Shown: positions 31,000-38,212 of the stretch, in pieces
Position numbering within the stretch: the stretch's first letter is position 1
How the letters are laid out: each line of letters starts with the position of its first letter
Assembly: GCA_046582565.1 (NCBI GenBank)
Contig: JAYGED010000267.1
Span: 1 to 38,329, forward strand
Length of the DNA: 38,329 nucleotides
Reading direction: 5' to 3'
DNA from: JAYGED01 sp046582565
Lineage (GTDB): Bacteria; Pseudomonadota; Alphaproteobacteria; JAAXGF01
Notes under the pieces: model-generated
Told to the model about the DNA's origin: nothing
The model's input: the letters and a program-made list of their open reading frames with translations, nothing else
The model's database searches: none
Made by a program: the position numbers and the translations under genes

Positions 31000-31914
31000 A
31001 TGCCGCCCCCGTCCCGCCGCGCCAATGTAGCTCTGCTGTTGAGCCTCGCCCTGATCTGGGGCAGCTCCTACATGCTGATCAAGCTCGGCCTGGAAACCCT
31101 GCCGCCGCTGACCATCGCGGCGGCGCGCATCACCCTGGCGGCCCTGGTCGCGATCATCATCGTATGGTTTCGCGGCGATCGGCTGCCGCTGGGCATGGCG
31201 CAATGGAAACCATTCTTTGTTATGGCCATGCTGAGCAACGTGATGCCCTTCATCCTGATTGCCTGGGGTGAAACACGGATCGACAGCGGTCTGACGGGTA
31301 TTCTGCTCGGCTGCATGCCCTTGACGACTCTGGTGCTGGCCCATCTCTTTACCCGGGACGAGCGGCTCAGCAGGGTCAAAATCATCGGGCTCAGCCTCGG
31401 CGCCGCCGGCCTCGCCATTCTCGTCGGGCCCGACGCCCTGAGCGGGCTCGGCGGGCATCTGCTGGGCGAACTCGCGGTGATCGGCGCGGCGCTGTGCTAC
31501 GCCGCGGCGACGGTCTATGCCCACCGGGCGATCCGCGCCCGCCCGACGGTGTCCGCCGCGGCCACCCTGCTGGTCGCGAGCGCAATCATCCTGCCGGCCA
31601 GCCTGATTCTCGATACACCGTGGCGGCTCGCGCCGTCGGCGCTTTCTCTGGCCGCCGTCGCCCTGCTCGGCATCATCGGCACGGGCGTTGCCACGCTGAT
31701 CTATTTCCGGCTGATAAGCGGCGCCGGGGCGACTTTCACCGCGATGATCAACTACCTGATCCCGCCGGTCAGCGTGATCTGGGGCGTGATGCTGCTCGGC
31801 GAAACCCCCACCCTGCAGATGGCCGGCGCCCTAGCGCTGATCCTGGCCGGAGTCGGCCTGATCAACCGGAAGAAGGCGGCGCGCGACAAGCCCGGCACCT
31901 CGGCCATGGAATAG
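31000..31914 (+). CDS. EamA/DMT-family transporter
   Basis: This 304-residue drug/metabolite transporter has ten hydrophobic segments in two EamA repeats. The first repeat starts LALIWGSSYMLIKLGLETLP and has a conserved helix-4 region PFILIAWGE. The second has VIGAALCYAAATVYAHRAI and ends INYLIPPVSVIWGVMLLGE, the usual repeat-2 signature. The substrate (amino acid, purine or other small metabolite) is not readable. I chose ATG 31000; a GTG at 30961 is in frame but would run through the DUF2244 remnant. The Shine-Dalgarno sequence is weak. It ends 25 bp before the convergent DUF4242 gene. Confidence 0.87.
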   Translation: MPPPSRRANVALLLSLALIWGSSYMLIKLGLETLPPLTIAAARITLAALVAIIIVWFRGDRLPLGMAQWKPFFVMAMLSNVMPFILIAWGETRIDSGLTGILLGCMPLTTLVLAHLFTRDERLSRVKIIGLSLGAAGLAILVGPDALSGLGGHLLGELAVIGAALCYAAATVYAHRAIRARPTVSAAATLLVASAIILPASLILDTPWRLAPSALSLAAVALLGIIGTGVATLIYFRLISGAGATFTAMINYLIPPVSVIWGVMLLGETPTLQMAGALALILAGVGLINRKKAARDKPGTSAME

Positions 31915-31938
31915 ACGCCGCCAGGACGCGGCGCAGGA

Positions 31939-32211
31939 TTAGCGGGCGGTGGTCGGGTCGATAATGCCGGTCACCTCGGTGATCACCGAAGCGGGAAAAC
32001 CGCTGAGCTCGGCATGCTGGTGGATGGCCGCTTCATCCTCCGCCAGATAGATACAGAAGGTCTTGTCGGCGGTTACATAGGAGTGCTGCCATTGCACCTT
32101 CGGCGCCAGTTGCGCCAACGCGGCATTGGATGTCTTCGCGGCGCCGCAGAGTTCGGTTTCGTTCATTCCGCCGACCTTGGGAATTTCGCGTTCAATCACA
32201 TACTTTTTCAT
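31939..32211 (-). CDS. DUF4242 family protein
   Basis: This 90-residue single-domain protein matches DUF4242: KKYVIEREIPKVGGM at the start, then APKVQWQHSYVTADKTFCIYLAEDEAAIHQHAE and a TEVTGIIDPTTAR end. One family member (SCO4226 of Streptomyces) binds nickel, but this is not established for most. AAAGGAA lies 9 nt before the ATG. It is divergent from the HxlR-type regulator gene across a 156-bp region that holds three direct repeats, so it is a likely target of that regulator. Confidence 0.9.
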   Translation of the reverse strand: MKKYVIEREIPKVGGMNETELCGAAKTSNAALAQLAPKVQWQHSYVTADKTFCIYLAEDEAAIHQHAELSGFPASVITEVTGIIDPTTAR

Positions 32212-32279
32212 ATCGCGGGTTCCTTTCTTGGTTTGTGACGCCTCAATTTACGCCGAGACGCATCAAACACTCCAGTACA

Positions 32280-32333
32280 GGGACTGAACCAAGCCGGTAT
32301 AGTTTCTGAACTAGCCAAAGCGGGGACTGAACC
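32280..32333. promoter_or_regulatory. Three CTGAAC direct repeats upstream of the HxlR-type gene
   Basis: CTGAAC occurs at 32284-32289, 32306-32311 and 32327-32332. The flanking bases are similar (GGGACTGAACC in the first and third). Spacing is 22 and 21 bp, two helical turns, so the sites face the same side of the DNA. They lie between the divergent DUF4242 and HxlR-type genes and are a candidate operator for the regulator. Confidence 0.5.
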
Positions 32334-32367
32334 CTACGGTTAAGTTAAATCCATAAGGAGGGGCGTT

Positions 32368-33066
32368 ATGGCAACGGCGAGTTATCAACAATTCTGCCCG
32401 GTCGCCATGGCATCGGAAATTCTGTGCAACCGCTGGACGGTCGTGCTGCTGCGTGAGCTTTGTGCTGTTTCAACCCGATTCAACGACCTGCGGCGGGGGG
32501 TGCCGCGCATGTCTCCGGCGCTGCTGTCTACGCGACTGAAAGAATTGGAATATCATGGCGTGCTGGAGCGGGTTCTGGTGCAGAAAAGGCCGGAAATCTA
32601 CGAGTACCGGCTGACCGACGCAGGCAAGGAACTGGAACCCGTGATTGGGGCTATCGGCAATTGGGGGCATCGCTGGGTCGAGTCAAAACCAAGCCTGGAA
32701 AACCTCGATCCGGGCCTGCTCATGTGGGATATGCGGCGCAGCTTGAATGTAGAGCCCCTGCCGCCGCGTAAACTGATTATTCAATTTATTTATCCCGAGC
32801 TGGCCAGAGCCCAACAAAATTGGTGGTTGTTGGTCGATCCGAAACATGGCGCCGATCTGTACTCGGTAGACCCAGGATTTGACGTCGATCTCTTTTCCCG
32901 GTGTGACCTGCGCACCATGACGGCGATCTGGATGGGGTTGGACACGGTATCAAAGGCCGTCGCCGATGACCGACTGGTGCTGATTGGCGACATGGAGGTG
33001 GCGAAAAACATGCAGCGATGGTTGGGATTAAGCCCCTTTGCCGTCCAGAAAAAGCAGGTGCCCTGA
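32368..33066 (+). CDS. HxlR-type regulator with C-terminal extension
   Basis: This 232-residue protein has an N-terminal HxlR winged helix (residues ~10-105): CPVAMASEILCNRWTVVLLREL, FNDLRRGVPRMSPALLSTRL and VLERVLVQKRPEIYEYRLTDAG. The remaining ~115 residues (VEPLPPRKLIIQFIYPELAR onward) resemble an SCP2-like sterol-carrier fold and could bind a hydrophobic ligand. The usual HxlR protein is 100-150 residues. It could sense a lipid-like compound and control itself or the divergent DUF4242 gene through the CTGAAC repeats. AAGGAGG before ATG 32368 is strong. It ends 10 bp from the convergent dapB. Confidence 0.9.
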   Translation: MATASYQQFCPVAMASEILCNRWTVVLLRELCAVSTRFNDLRRGVPRMSPALLSTRLKELEYHGVLERVLVQKRPEIYEYRLTDAGKELEPVIGAIGNWGHRWVESKPSLENLDPGLLMWDMRRSLNVEPLPPRKLIIQFIYPELARAQQNWWLLVDPKHGADLYSVDPGFDVDLFSRCDLRTMTAIWMGLDTVSKAVADDRLVLIGDMEVAKNMQRWLGLSPFAVQKKQVP

Positions 33067-33076
33067 CGGCTGCGCG

Positions 33077-33877
33077 CTACAAGCCCAGCACATCGGCCAT
33101 GGAATAGAGGCCGGCGGGCTTGCCCTGGGCCCAGAGCGCCGCGCGCAGGGCGCCGCGCGCGTAGATTCGCCGGTCGGTGGCACGGTGGGCGAGCTCGATG
33201 CTCTCGCCGTCGGTGGCGAAGATCACGCGGTGATCGCCGACCACGTCGCCGGCCCGCAAGGCAGCGAAGCCGATGGCGCCGCGCCGGCGTTCACCGGTGA
33301 TGCCGTCACGACCGCGTACCGCCACATCGTCGAGCGCCACGCCGCGCCCCTTGGCCGCCGCGGCGCCCAGGCCGAGCGCGGTTCCCGACGGCGCATCGAC
33401 CTTGTGGCGATGGTGAATCTCGAAGATCTCGATGTCGTAGTCTTCATCCAGGGTCGCCGCTACCCGCTCGACCAGGCCCATGAGAAGGTTCACGCCGAGG
33501 CTCATATTGGGCGCCCAGACAATAGCCGTATCCGTAGCAGCGGCGGCAAGAGCGGCCTCCTGATCGGCGTTAAGGCCGGTGGTGCCGATGATATGGATGG
33601 TTTGCGAAGCCGCCGCCAGGGCCGCATGAGCCAGGCTGGCCTCGGGCAAGGAGAATTCGAGCACCGCGTCCGACGCGGCAAACAGGGCCTCGGCGTCGTC
33701 GCCGACCGCCACCCCGGCCTCGTCGACACCGGCAAGCAGGCCGGCGTCCTTGCCGATCGCCTCGCTGCCCGGAGCTTCGACAGCGCCCACCAGCCGCGCC
33801 CCATCATGAGCCAGCACCTCGGCGGTCAGCATGCGCCCCATGCGCCCCGCCGCGCCGATTATCCCGATGTTCATCAT
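33077..33877 (-). CDS. dapB: 4-hydroxy-tetrahydrodipicolinate reductase
   Basis: This 266-residue enzyme of the lysine and diaminopimelate pathway reduces 4-hydroxy-tetrahydrodipicolinate with NAD(P)H. The N-terminal Rossmann motif is IGIIGAAGRMGRML. IIGTTGL and WAPNMSLGVNLL follow, then the catalytic EIFEIHHRHKVDAPSGTAL, where H-H and the K belong to the active site. The C-terminal domain has GERRRGAIGFAALRAGDVVG. AAGGGG lies before the double ATG (33877 or 33874). It is downstream of dnaJ as in many alphaproteobacteria, but repeat copy D and a dnaJ terminator separate them. Repeat stem 4 ends 18 nt before the start codon. Confidence 0.97.
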   Translation of the reverse strand: MMNIGIIGAAGRMGRMLTAEVLAHDGARLVGAVEAPGSEAIGKDAGLLAGVDEAGVAVGDDAEALFAASDAVLEFSLPEASLAHAALAAASQTIHIIGTTGLNADQEAALAAAATDTAIVWAPNMSLGVNLLMGLVERVAATLDEDYDIEIFEIHHRHKVDAPSGTALGLGAAAAKGRGVALDDVAVRGRDGITGERRRGAIGFAALRAGDVVGDHRVIFATDGESIELAHRATDRRIYARGALRAALWAQGKPAGLYSMADVLGL

Positions 33878-33890
33878 GGCGCCCCTTTTC

Positions 33891-34012
33891 TATACGGTCA
33901 CCTACGGTGACCTGCGTTCAAGCGTCACGCAGGCTTACGCCGGGTAAACCGGCGGCTCGCGGTCGCTCGCTTGCTTCCCCGACCGTTAGCGGTCGGAGAA
34001 TGCTGCTGAGCT
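33891..34012 (-). repeat. Multi-hairpin intergenic repeat, copy D
   Basis: This copy is inverted relative to A and B. Stem 4 is GGTCACC / GGTGACC around TAC (33896-33912). Stem 3 is CCTGCGT / ACGCAGG (33911-33933). Stem 2 is based on GCTTAC / GTAAAC and is weaker here. Stem 1 is CCGACCG / CGGTCGG with loop TTAG, one pair of the outer stem lost. It lies in the dnaJ-dapB gap, so transcripts reading towards dapB would contain it. Confidence 0.85.
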
Positions 34013-34021
34013 CAATATTAG

Positions 34022-34085
34022 ACTGCCAGCGGCGAAGCCGCAAAGCCGCATTGAGCGGCTAAAGCCCGCGTGGCGCTTGAACGCC
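34022..34085. repeat. Partial repeat module next to copy D
   Basis: A GCGGC / GCCGC hairpin and AGCCGC / GCGGCT around ATTGA precede GCGTGGCGCTTGAACGC. That last stretch is also found in element E at 24952-24968. It seems to be a shared module, placed beside copy D without the other stems. Confidence 0.55.
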
Positions 34086-34097
34086 ATCTTATAAAGA

Positions 34098-34120
34098 GAC
34101 CTGCGCTACTCGCGCAGGTC
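34098..34120 (-). terminator. dnaJ terminator hairpin overlapping the stop codon
   Basis: On the minus strand GACCTGCGC / GCGCAGGTC form a perfect 9-bp stem around GAGTA, followed by TCTCTTTAT. The dnaJ TAG stop (34106-34108) spans the loop and the second arm, so the last three codons form the first arm. The U-tract is imperfect. Confidence 0.6.
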
Positions 34121-35227
34121 GTCCCAGAGCTCCTTGACCTTTGAGAAGAAACCGGCGGATTTTGGGTTGGTTTTGTCGCCGCCGCTTTCCTCGAATTCGC
34201 GCAACAGCTCTTTTTGCTTCTTCGACAGATTGACCGGCGTCTCGACGACCGTATGGATATACATATCGCCCCGGCCCGAGCCGCGCATCATGCTCATGCC
34301 CTTGCTCTTGAGGCGGAACTGGTGGCCCGACTGGGTGCCTGACGGGATGGTAACCCGCGCCCGGCCGCCGTCGATGGTGGGCACCTCGATGGCGCCGCCG
34401 AGCGCCGCCGCGGTCACCGTGATCGGCACCTGGCAATGGATATCGGCGCCGTCGCGCTGGAACAGGCGGTGGGCGGAAACCGACAGAAAAATGTAGAGAT
34501 CGCCGGGCGGTGAGCCGCGCATGCCGGCCTCGCCCTCGCCGGAGAGACGGATGCGCGTGCCTTCCTCGACGCCCGCCGGGATATTGACCGACAGGGTCTT
34601 CTCGCGCTGCACCCGGCCGCTGCCGCGACAGGTCTTGCAGGGGTCCTTGATCACCCGCCCGGCGCCCTGACAGGTCGAGCAGGCGCGCTCGATGGTGAAG
34701 AAACCCTGCTGGACGCGCATCTTGCCGACCCCATCACAGGTCGGGCAGATGATCGGCTGCGCGCCGCCGGCGGCGCCGCTTCCCTTGCAGTCGTCGCAGG
34801 CCACCGAGGTCGGCACCCGGACCTTGGCGCTCTTGCCGTCGAAGGCTTCCCTGAGTGAGATTTCGAGATTGTAGCGCAGGTCGCCGCCCCGGCTGGCCGC
34901 GCGGCCGCGCCCGCGCGCGCCCATGAAATCGCCGAACAGATCGTCGAACACATCGGCGAAGCTCGAGGAGAAATCAGCGCCCCCCGCATTCGGCCCGCCC
35001 TGGGCAAAGGCGGCGTGGCCGAAGCGGTTATAAGCCGCCTTCTTTTCGTCGTCCTTAAGGATTTCGTACGCTTCGGAGACTTCCTTGAAGCTCTGCTCGG
35101 CGGCCTTGTCACCGGGATTGCGATCCGGATGATATTGCATCGCCTGTTTGCGATACGCCTTCTTTATGTCATCAGCCCCGGCGTCACGGCCGACGCCCAA
35201 AATTTCATAATAGTCGCGCTTGGCCAT
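34106..35227 (-). CDS. dnaJ: Chaperone protein DnaJ
   Basis: This 373-residue co-chaperone stimulates DnaK ATPase and delivers substrates. The J-domain (residues ~1-70) has DYYEILGVGRDAGADDIKKA and the catalytic HPD in MQYHPDRNPGD. A Gly/Phe region follows (~75-120), then four CxxCxGxG zinc repeats, beginning CDDCKGSG and including CPTCDGVG, CSTCQGAG and CKTCRGSG. The C-terminal substrate domain includes RIRLSGEGEAGMRGSPPGDLY. Length is normal. It lies 43 bp downstream of dnaK, and a terminator hairpin overlaps its stop codon. Confidence 0.97.
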   Translation of the reverse strand: MAKRDYYEILGVGRDAGADDIKKAYRKQAMQYHPDRNPGDKAAEQSFKEVSEAYEILKDDEKKAAYNRFGHAAFAQGGPNAGGADFSSSFADVFDDLFGDFMGARGRGRAASRGGDLRYNLEISLREAFDGKSAKVRVPTSVACDDCKGSGAAGGAQPIICPTCDGVGKMRVQQGFFTIERACSTCQGAGRVIKDPCKTCRGSGRVQREKTLSVNIPAGVEEGTRIRLSGEGEAGMRGSPPGDLYIFLSVSAHRLFQRDGADIHCQVPITVTAAALGGAIEVPTIDGGRARVTIPSGTQSGHQFRLKSKGMSMMRGSGRGDMYIHTVVETPVNLSKKQKELLREFEESGGDKTNPKSAGFFSKVKELWDDLRE

Positions 35228-35270
35228 GCCTAAAGCCTAACCAATAAAACCCAAACCCCCGCGGCGAACG

Positions 35271-37223
35271 TTAAGCGGACTCGCTTTTCTTGTCGTCGTC
35301 GACTTCTTCAAAATCGGCGTCCACGATGACATCGTCGTCGTCTTGGGCGGCTCCGCCGCTGCCGCCGTCGCCTGAGTCATCGCCGGGACCATCCTGCGTG
35401 GCTTCGCCCTCACTCTCGGCCTGGGCCTTATACATGGCCTCGCCGAGCTTCATGGAGGCCTGACCTAGCGCCTCGGTCGCCGTGGCGATCGCCTCGGTGT
35501 CTTCGCCCTCCAGGGTCGAGCGCAGGGCGGCAACAGCGTTATCGATGGCCTGCTTGTCTTCCTCGCCGACCTGATCGCCGTATTCACCGAGGTTCTTCTC
35601 GGTGGCGTGGATCAGGGAATCGGCCTGATTGCGGGCTTCCACCAGCTCGCGCCGGGCCTTGTCCTCGTCGGCATGGCTCTCCGCATCGCGCACCATGGTT
35701 TCGATATCTTCGTCGGACAGGCCGCCCGATGCCTGAATACGGATTTGCTGTTCCTTGCCCGTCGCCTTGTCCTTGGCGGTGACATTGACGATGCCGTTGG
35801 CGTCGATATCGAAGGCAACCTCGATTTGCGGCAGGCCGCGCGGCGCCGGCGGGATGCCGACCAGATCGAACTGGCGGAGCAGCTTGTTGTCGGAAGCCAT
35901 TTCACGCTCGCCCTGGAACACCCGGATGGTGACCGCCGTTTGGCTGTCCTCGGCGGTGGAGAAGGTTTGCGCCTTGTGGGTCGGGATCGTGGTGTTGCGG
36001 TCGATCAGACGGGTGAACACGCCGCCCATGGTCTCGATACCGAGGCTCAGCGGCGTCACATCGAGCAACAGCACGTCTTTGACGTCGCCCTTGAGCACGG
36101 CGCCCTGAATGGCGGCGCCCATGGCGACGACTTCATCGGGGTTAACCCCCTTATGGGGCTCGCGGCCGAAGAAGACCTTCACCGCCTCGTGGACCTTGGG
36201 CATGCGTGTCATGCCGCCGACCAGGATGACCTCGTCGATCTCACCGGCGGACAGCCCGGCGTCCTTGAGGGCCTGCTTGCAGGGCTCGATGGTGCGCTCG
36301 ATAAGATCCTCGACCAGAGCTTCCAGCTTGGCGCGGGTCAGCTTGATGGCGAGATGCTTCGGGCCGGATTGATCGGCGGTGATAAACGGCAGATTGATCT
36401 CGGTCTGCACCGAGCTTGAAAGCTCGACCTTGGCCTTCTCGGCGCCTTCCTTGAGGCGCTGCAGGGCCAGCTTGTCTTCGCGCAGGTCGATGCCCTGCTC
36501 TTTTTTGAATTCGTCAGCGAGATAATCGATGATCCGCTTATCGAAGTCTTCGCCGCCGAGGAAGGTGTCGCCGTTGGTGGAGCGCACCTCGAACACGCCG
36601 TCGCCGATCTCCAGGATCGAGACGTCGAAGGTGCCGCCACCCAGGTCGTAGACCGCGATGATGCCGTTGCCCTTCTTGTCGAGGCCATAGGCGAGCGCCG
36701 CCGCTGTCGGCTCATTGATGATGCGCAGCACATCGAGACCGGCAATCTTACCGGCGTCCTTGGTGGCCTGGCGCTGGGAATCGTTGAAATAGGCCGGCAC
36801 CGTGATAACCGCTTCGGTGACCGGTTCGCCGAGGAAGGATTCGGCGGTTTCCTTGATCTTTTGCACGATAAAGGCGCTGATTTCGCTGGGGCTGTATTTG
36901 GTGCCGTGGGCTTCGACCCAGGCATCGCCGCCTTCGGCCTCGACGATGTTGTAGGGCACCAGTTCGATATCTTTTTTGGTCAGGGGATCGTTGAAGGGGC
37001 GGCCGATCAGCCGCTTGATCGCGGACAAGGTATTCTCGGGGTTGGTGACCGCCTGGCGCTTTGCCGACTGGCCGACCAAACGCTCGCCATCGTCGGAAAA
37101 TGCCACCATCGATGGCGTGGTTCGCGCCCCCTCGGCGTTTTCGATAACCCGGGGCTCCTGGCCGTCCATGATCGAGACACAGCTGTTGGTGGTGCCGAGA
37201 TCGATACCGATAACCTTGCTCAT
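35271..37223 (-). CDS. dnaK: Chaperone protein DnaK (Hsp70)
   Basis: This 650-residue Hsp70 has an N-terminal ATPase domain beginning VIGIDLGTTNSCVSIMDG, with the phosphate-binding AVYDLGGGTFDVSIL and adenosine-binding VILVGGMTRMPKV. The linker DVLLLDVTPLSLGIET precedes the substrate-binding domain, and the C-terminus is a Gly/Asp-rich acidic tail. It binds exposed hydrophobic stretches and works with DnaJ and GrpE encoded beside it. AAGGGA precedes ATG 37223. A sigma-70-like promoter is at 37392-37420, with a leader of about 160 nt. I see no CIRCE element (TTAGCACTC-N9-GAGTGCTAA) and no convincing heat-shock sigma promoter here, although HrcA is encoded next to grpE. Confidence 0.98.
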   Translation of the reverse strand: MSKVIGIDLGTTNSCVSIMDGQEPRVIENAEGARTTPSMVAFSDDGERLVGQSAKRQAVTNPENTLSAIKRLIGRPFNDPLTKKDIELVPYNIVEAEGGDAWVEAHGTKYSPSEISAFIVQKIKETAESFLGEPVTEAVITVPAYFNDSQRQATKDAGKIAGLDVLRIINEPTAAALAYGLDKKGNGIIAVYDLGGGTFDVSILEIGDGVFEVRSTNGDTFLGGEDFDKRIIDYLADEFKKEQGIDLREDKLALQRLKEGAEKAKVELSSSVQTEINLPFITADQSGPKHLAIKLTRAKLEALVEDLIERTIEPCKQALKDAGLSAGEIDEVILVGGMTRMPKVHEAVKVFFGREPHKGVNPDEVVAMGAAIQGAVLKGDVKDVLLLDVTPLSLGIETMGGVFTRLIDRNTTIPTHKAQTFSTAEDSQTAVTIRVFQGEREMASDNKLLRQFDLVGIPPAPRGLPQIEVAFDIDANGIVNVTAKDKATGKEQQIRIQASGGLSDEDIETMVRDAESHADEDKARRELVEARNQADSLIHATEKNLGEYGDQVGEEDKQAIDNAVAALRSTLEGEDTEAIATATEALGQASMKLGEAMYKAQAESEGEATQDGPGDDSGDGGSGGAAQDDDDVIVDADFEEVDDDKKSESA

Positions 37224-37391
37224 ATCATTCCCTTATTCTTGCGGCAAATTGGTGCGGCCCTGACGGCGTCGTCACAAATTCCCGATTGCACTTAATCCAA
37301 TTTCACATCCGTATCGGGACCACGCCCCGAGGGCCGCGTATCACTCCGCCCTGGAAACCATGGGCCGGCGACTCATACACAGACGCCGGTT

Positions 37392-37420
37392 TATATAAGT
37401 AAGGCGACCTCCACTCGCAA
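37392..37420 (-). promoter_or_regulatory. Sigma-70-like promoter upstream of dnaK
   Basis: On the minus strand the -35 box TTGCGA (37415-37420) and the -10 box TATATA (37392-37397) are 17 bp apart. This places transcription start near 37385. The -10 match is good and the -35 moderate. RpoH-type boxes were not recognisable in this gap. Confidence 0.5.
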
Positions 37421-37477
37421 CCCCGACTCCCTGGAATCCTGCGGAATCTTGCAAAAAAACCTTATCGCTCCTTGGTA

Positions 37478-38149
37478 TTACGCTTCGGTGTCGAGGTGGG
37501 GGATGTCCTCGTCTTTCGTCTTGTTCGCGGTCTTGGCAACGCCGACCATGGCCGGCCTGAGCAGGCGATCGGCGATCACATAGCCCGCCTGGACAACCTC
37601 GACGACGGTTCCCTCGGGCTGATCCGACCCTTCGGCGTAAAACATGGCCTGATGAAAATTATGGTCGAATTTCTCGCCCAGGGGCTCAATTCGTTTGATG
37701 CCATTGCGTTCGAAGGCGACGATCAGCTCCCGCTCGGTCATCTCGACCCCCGAAATCAGGCCCGACAAGGCTTCGTCCTGGCGATGTTCGTCGGGCAGGC
37801 TGTCGAGGGCGCGCCGCAGATTGTCGATCACCGACAGCATATCGCGGGCGAAGCTGCTGATCGCGTATTTGCCGGCATCCTCGCGTTCGCGCACGGCGCG
37901 TCGGCGCAGATTCTCGGTTTCGGCCATGGCGCGCAGCAGACGGTCCTTGGTGTCGGCCAGCTCGTCGCGCAGGCGCGTTTCCTCGTCCTCGGGCTCCTCC
38001 TCGGACTCGCCATCTTCGCCTTCTTCGCCTTCTTCGTCATCTTCCTCGGGCTCCGGCTCATCTTCGCCATGGGCCGTGGCGGCGTCTTCTTCGGCCAGCT
38101 CCACAAGGGAGGCGTCGTCGTCTTCAAGCTTCTTGTCGTCATCGCTCAT
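37478..38149 (-). CDS. grpE: Nucleotide exchange factor GrpE
   Basis: This 223-residue protein releases ADP from DnaK. Residues ~1-57 are a very acidic, low-complexity extension (many Asp/Glu, for example EDEPEPEEDDEEGEEGEDG). The long coiled coil follows (ETRLRDELADTKDRLLRAMA and ENLRRRAVREREDAGKYA), and the C-terminal beta domain has GEKFDHNFHQAMFYAEG and VVQAGYVIADRLLRPAMVGV, the GrpE signature. It begins at ATG 38149 and lies 63 bp downstream of hrcA and 254 bp upstream of dnaK on the same strand. The acidic N-terminus is longer than in E. coli GrpE. Confidence 0.96.
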   Translation of the reverse strand: MSDDDKKLEDDDASLVELAEEDAATAHGEDEPEPEEDDEEGEEGEDGESEEEPEDEETRLRDELADTKDRLLRAMAETENLRRRAVREREDAGKYAISSFARDMLSVIDNLRRALDSLPDEHRQDEALSGLISGVEMTERELIVAFERNGIKRIEPLGEKFDHNFHQAMFYAEGSDQPEGTVVEVVQAGYVIADRLLRPAMVGVAKTANKTKDEDIPHLDTEA

Positions 38150-38212
38150 AATCGTCTTGTCTCCGTAACGAATAAAATTGTCCCCGGACTTTCAATTATC
38201 CCAGGTCTTGAA

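Noticed and set aside
8362..34012. Repeats A-D as integron attC sites, CRISPR repeats or tRNA-like genes
   Set aside because: Copies are kilobases apart with no spacers in array, no integrase or Cas gene is present, and no cloverleaf with anticodon arm can be drawn.
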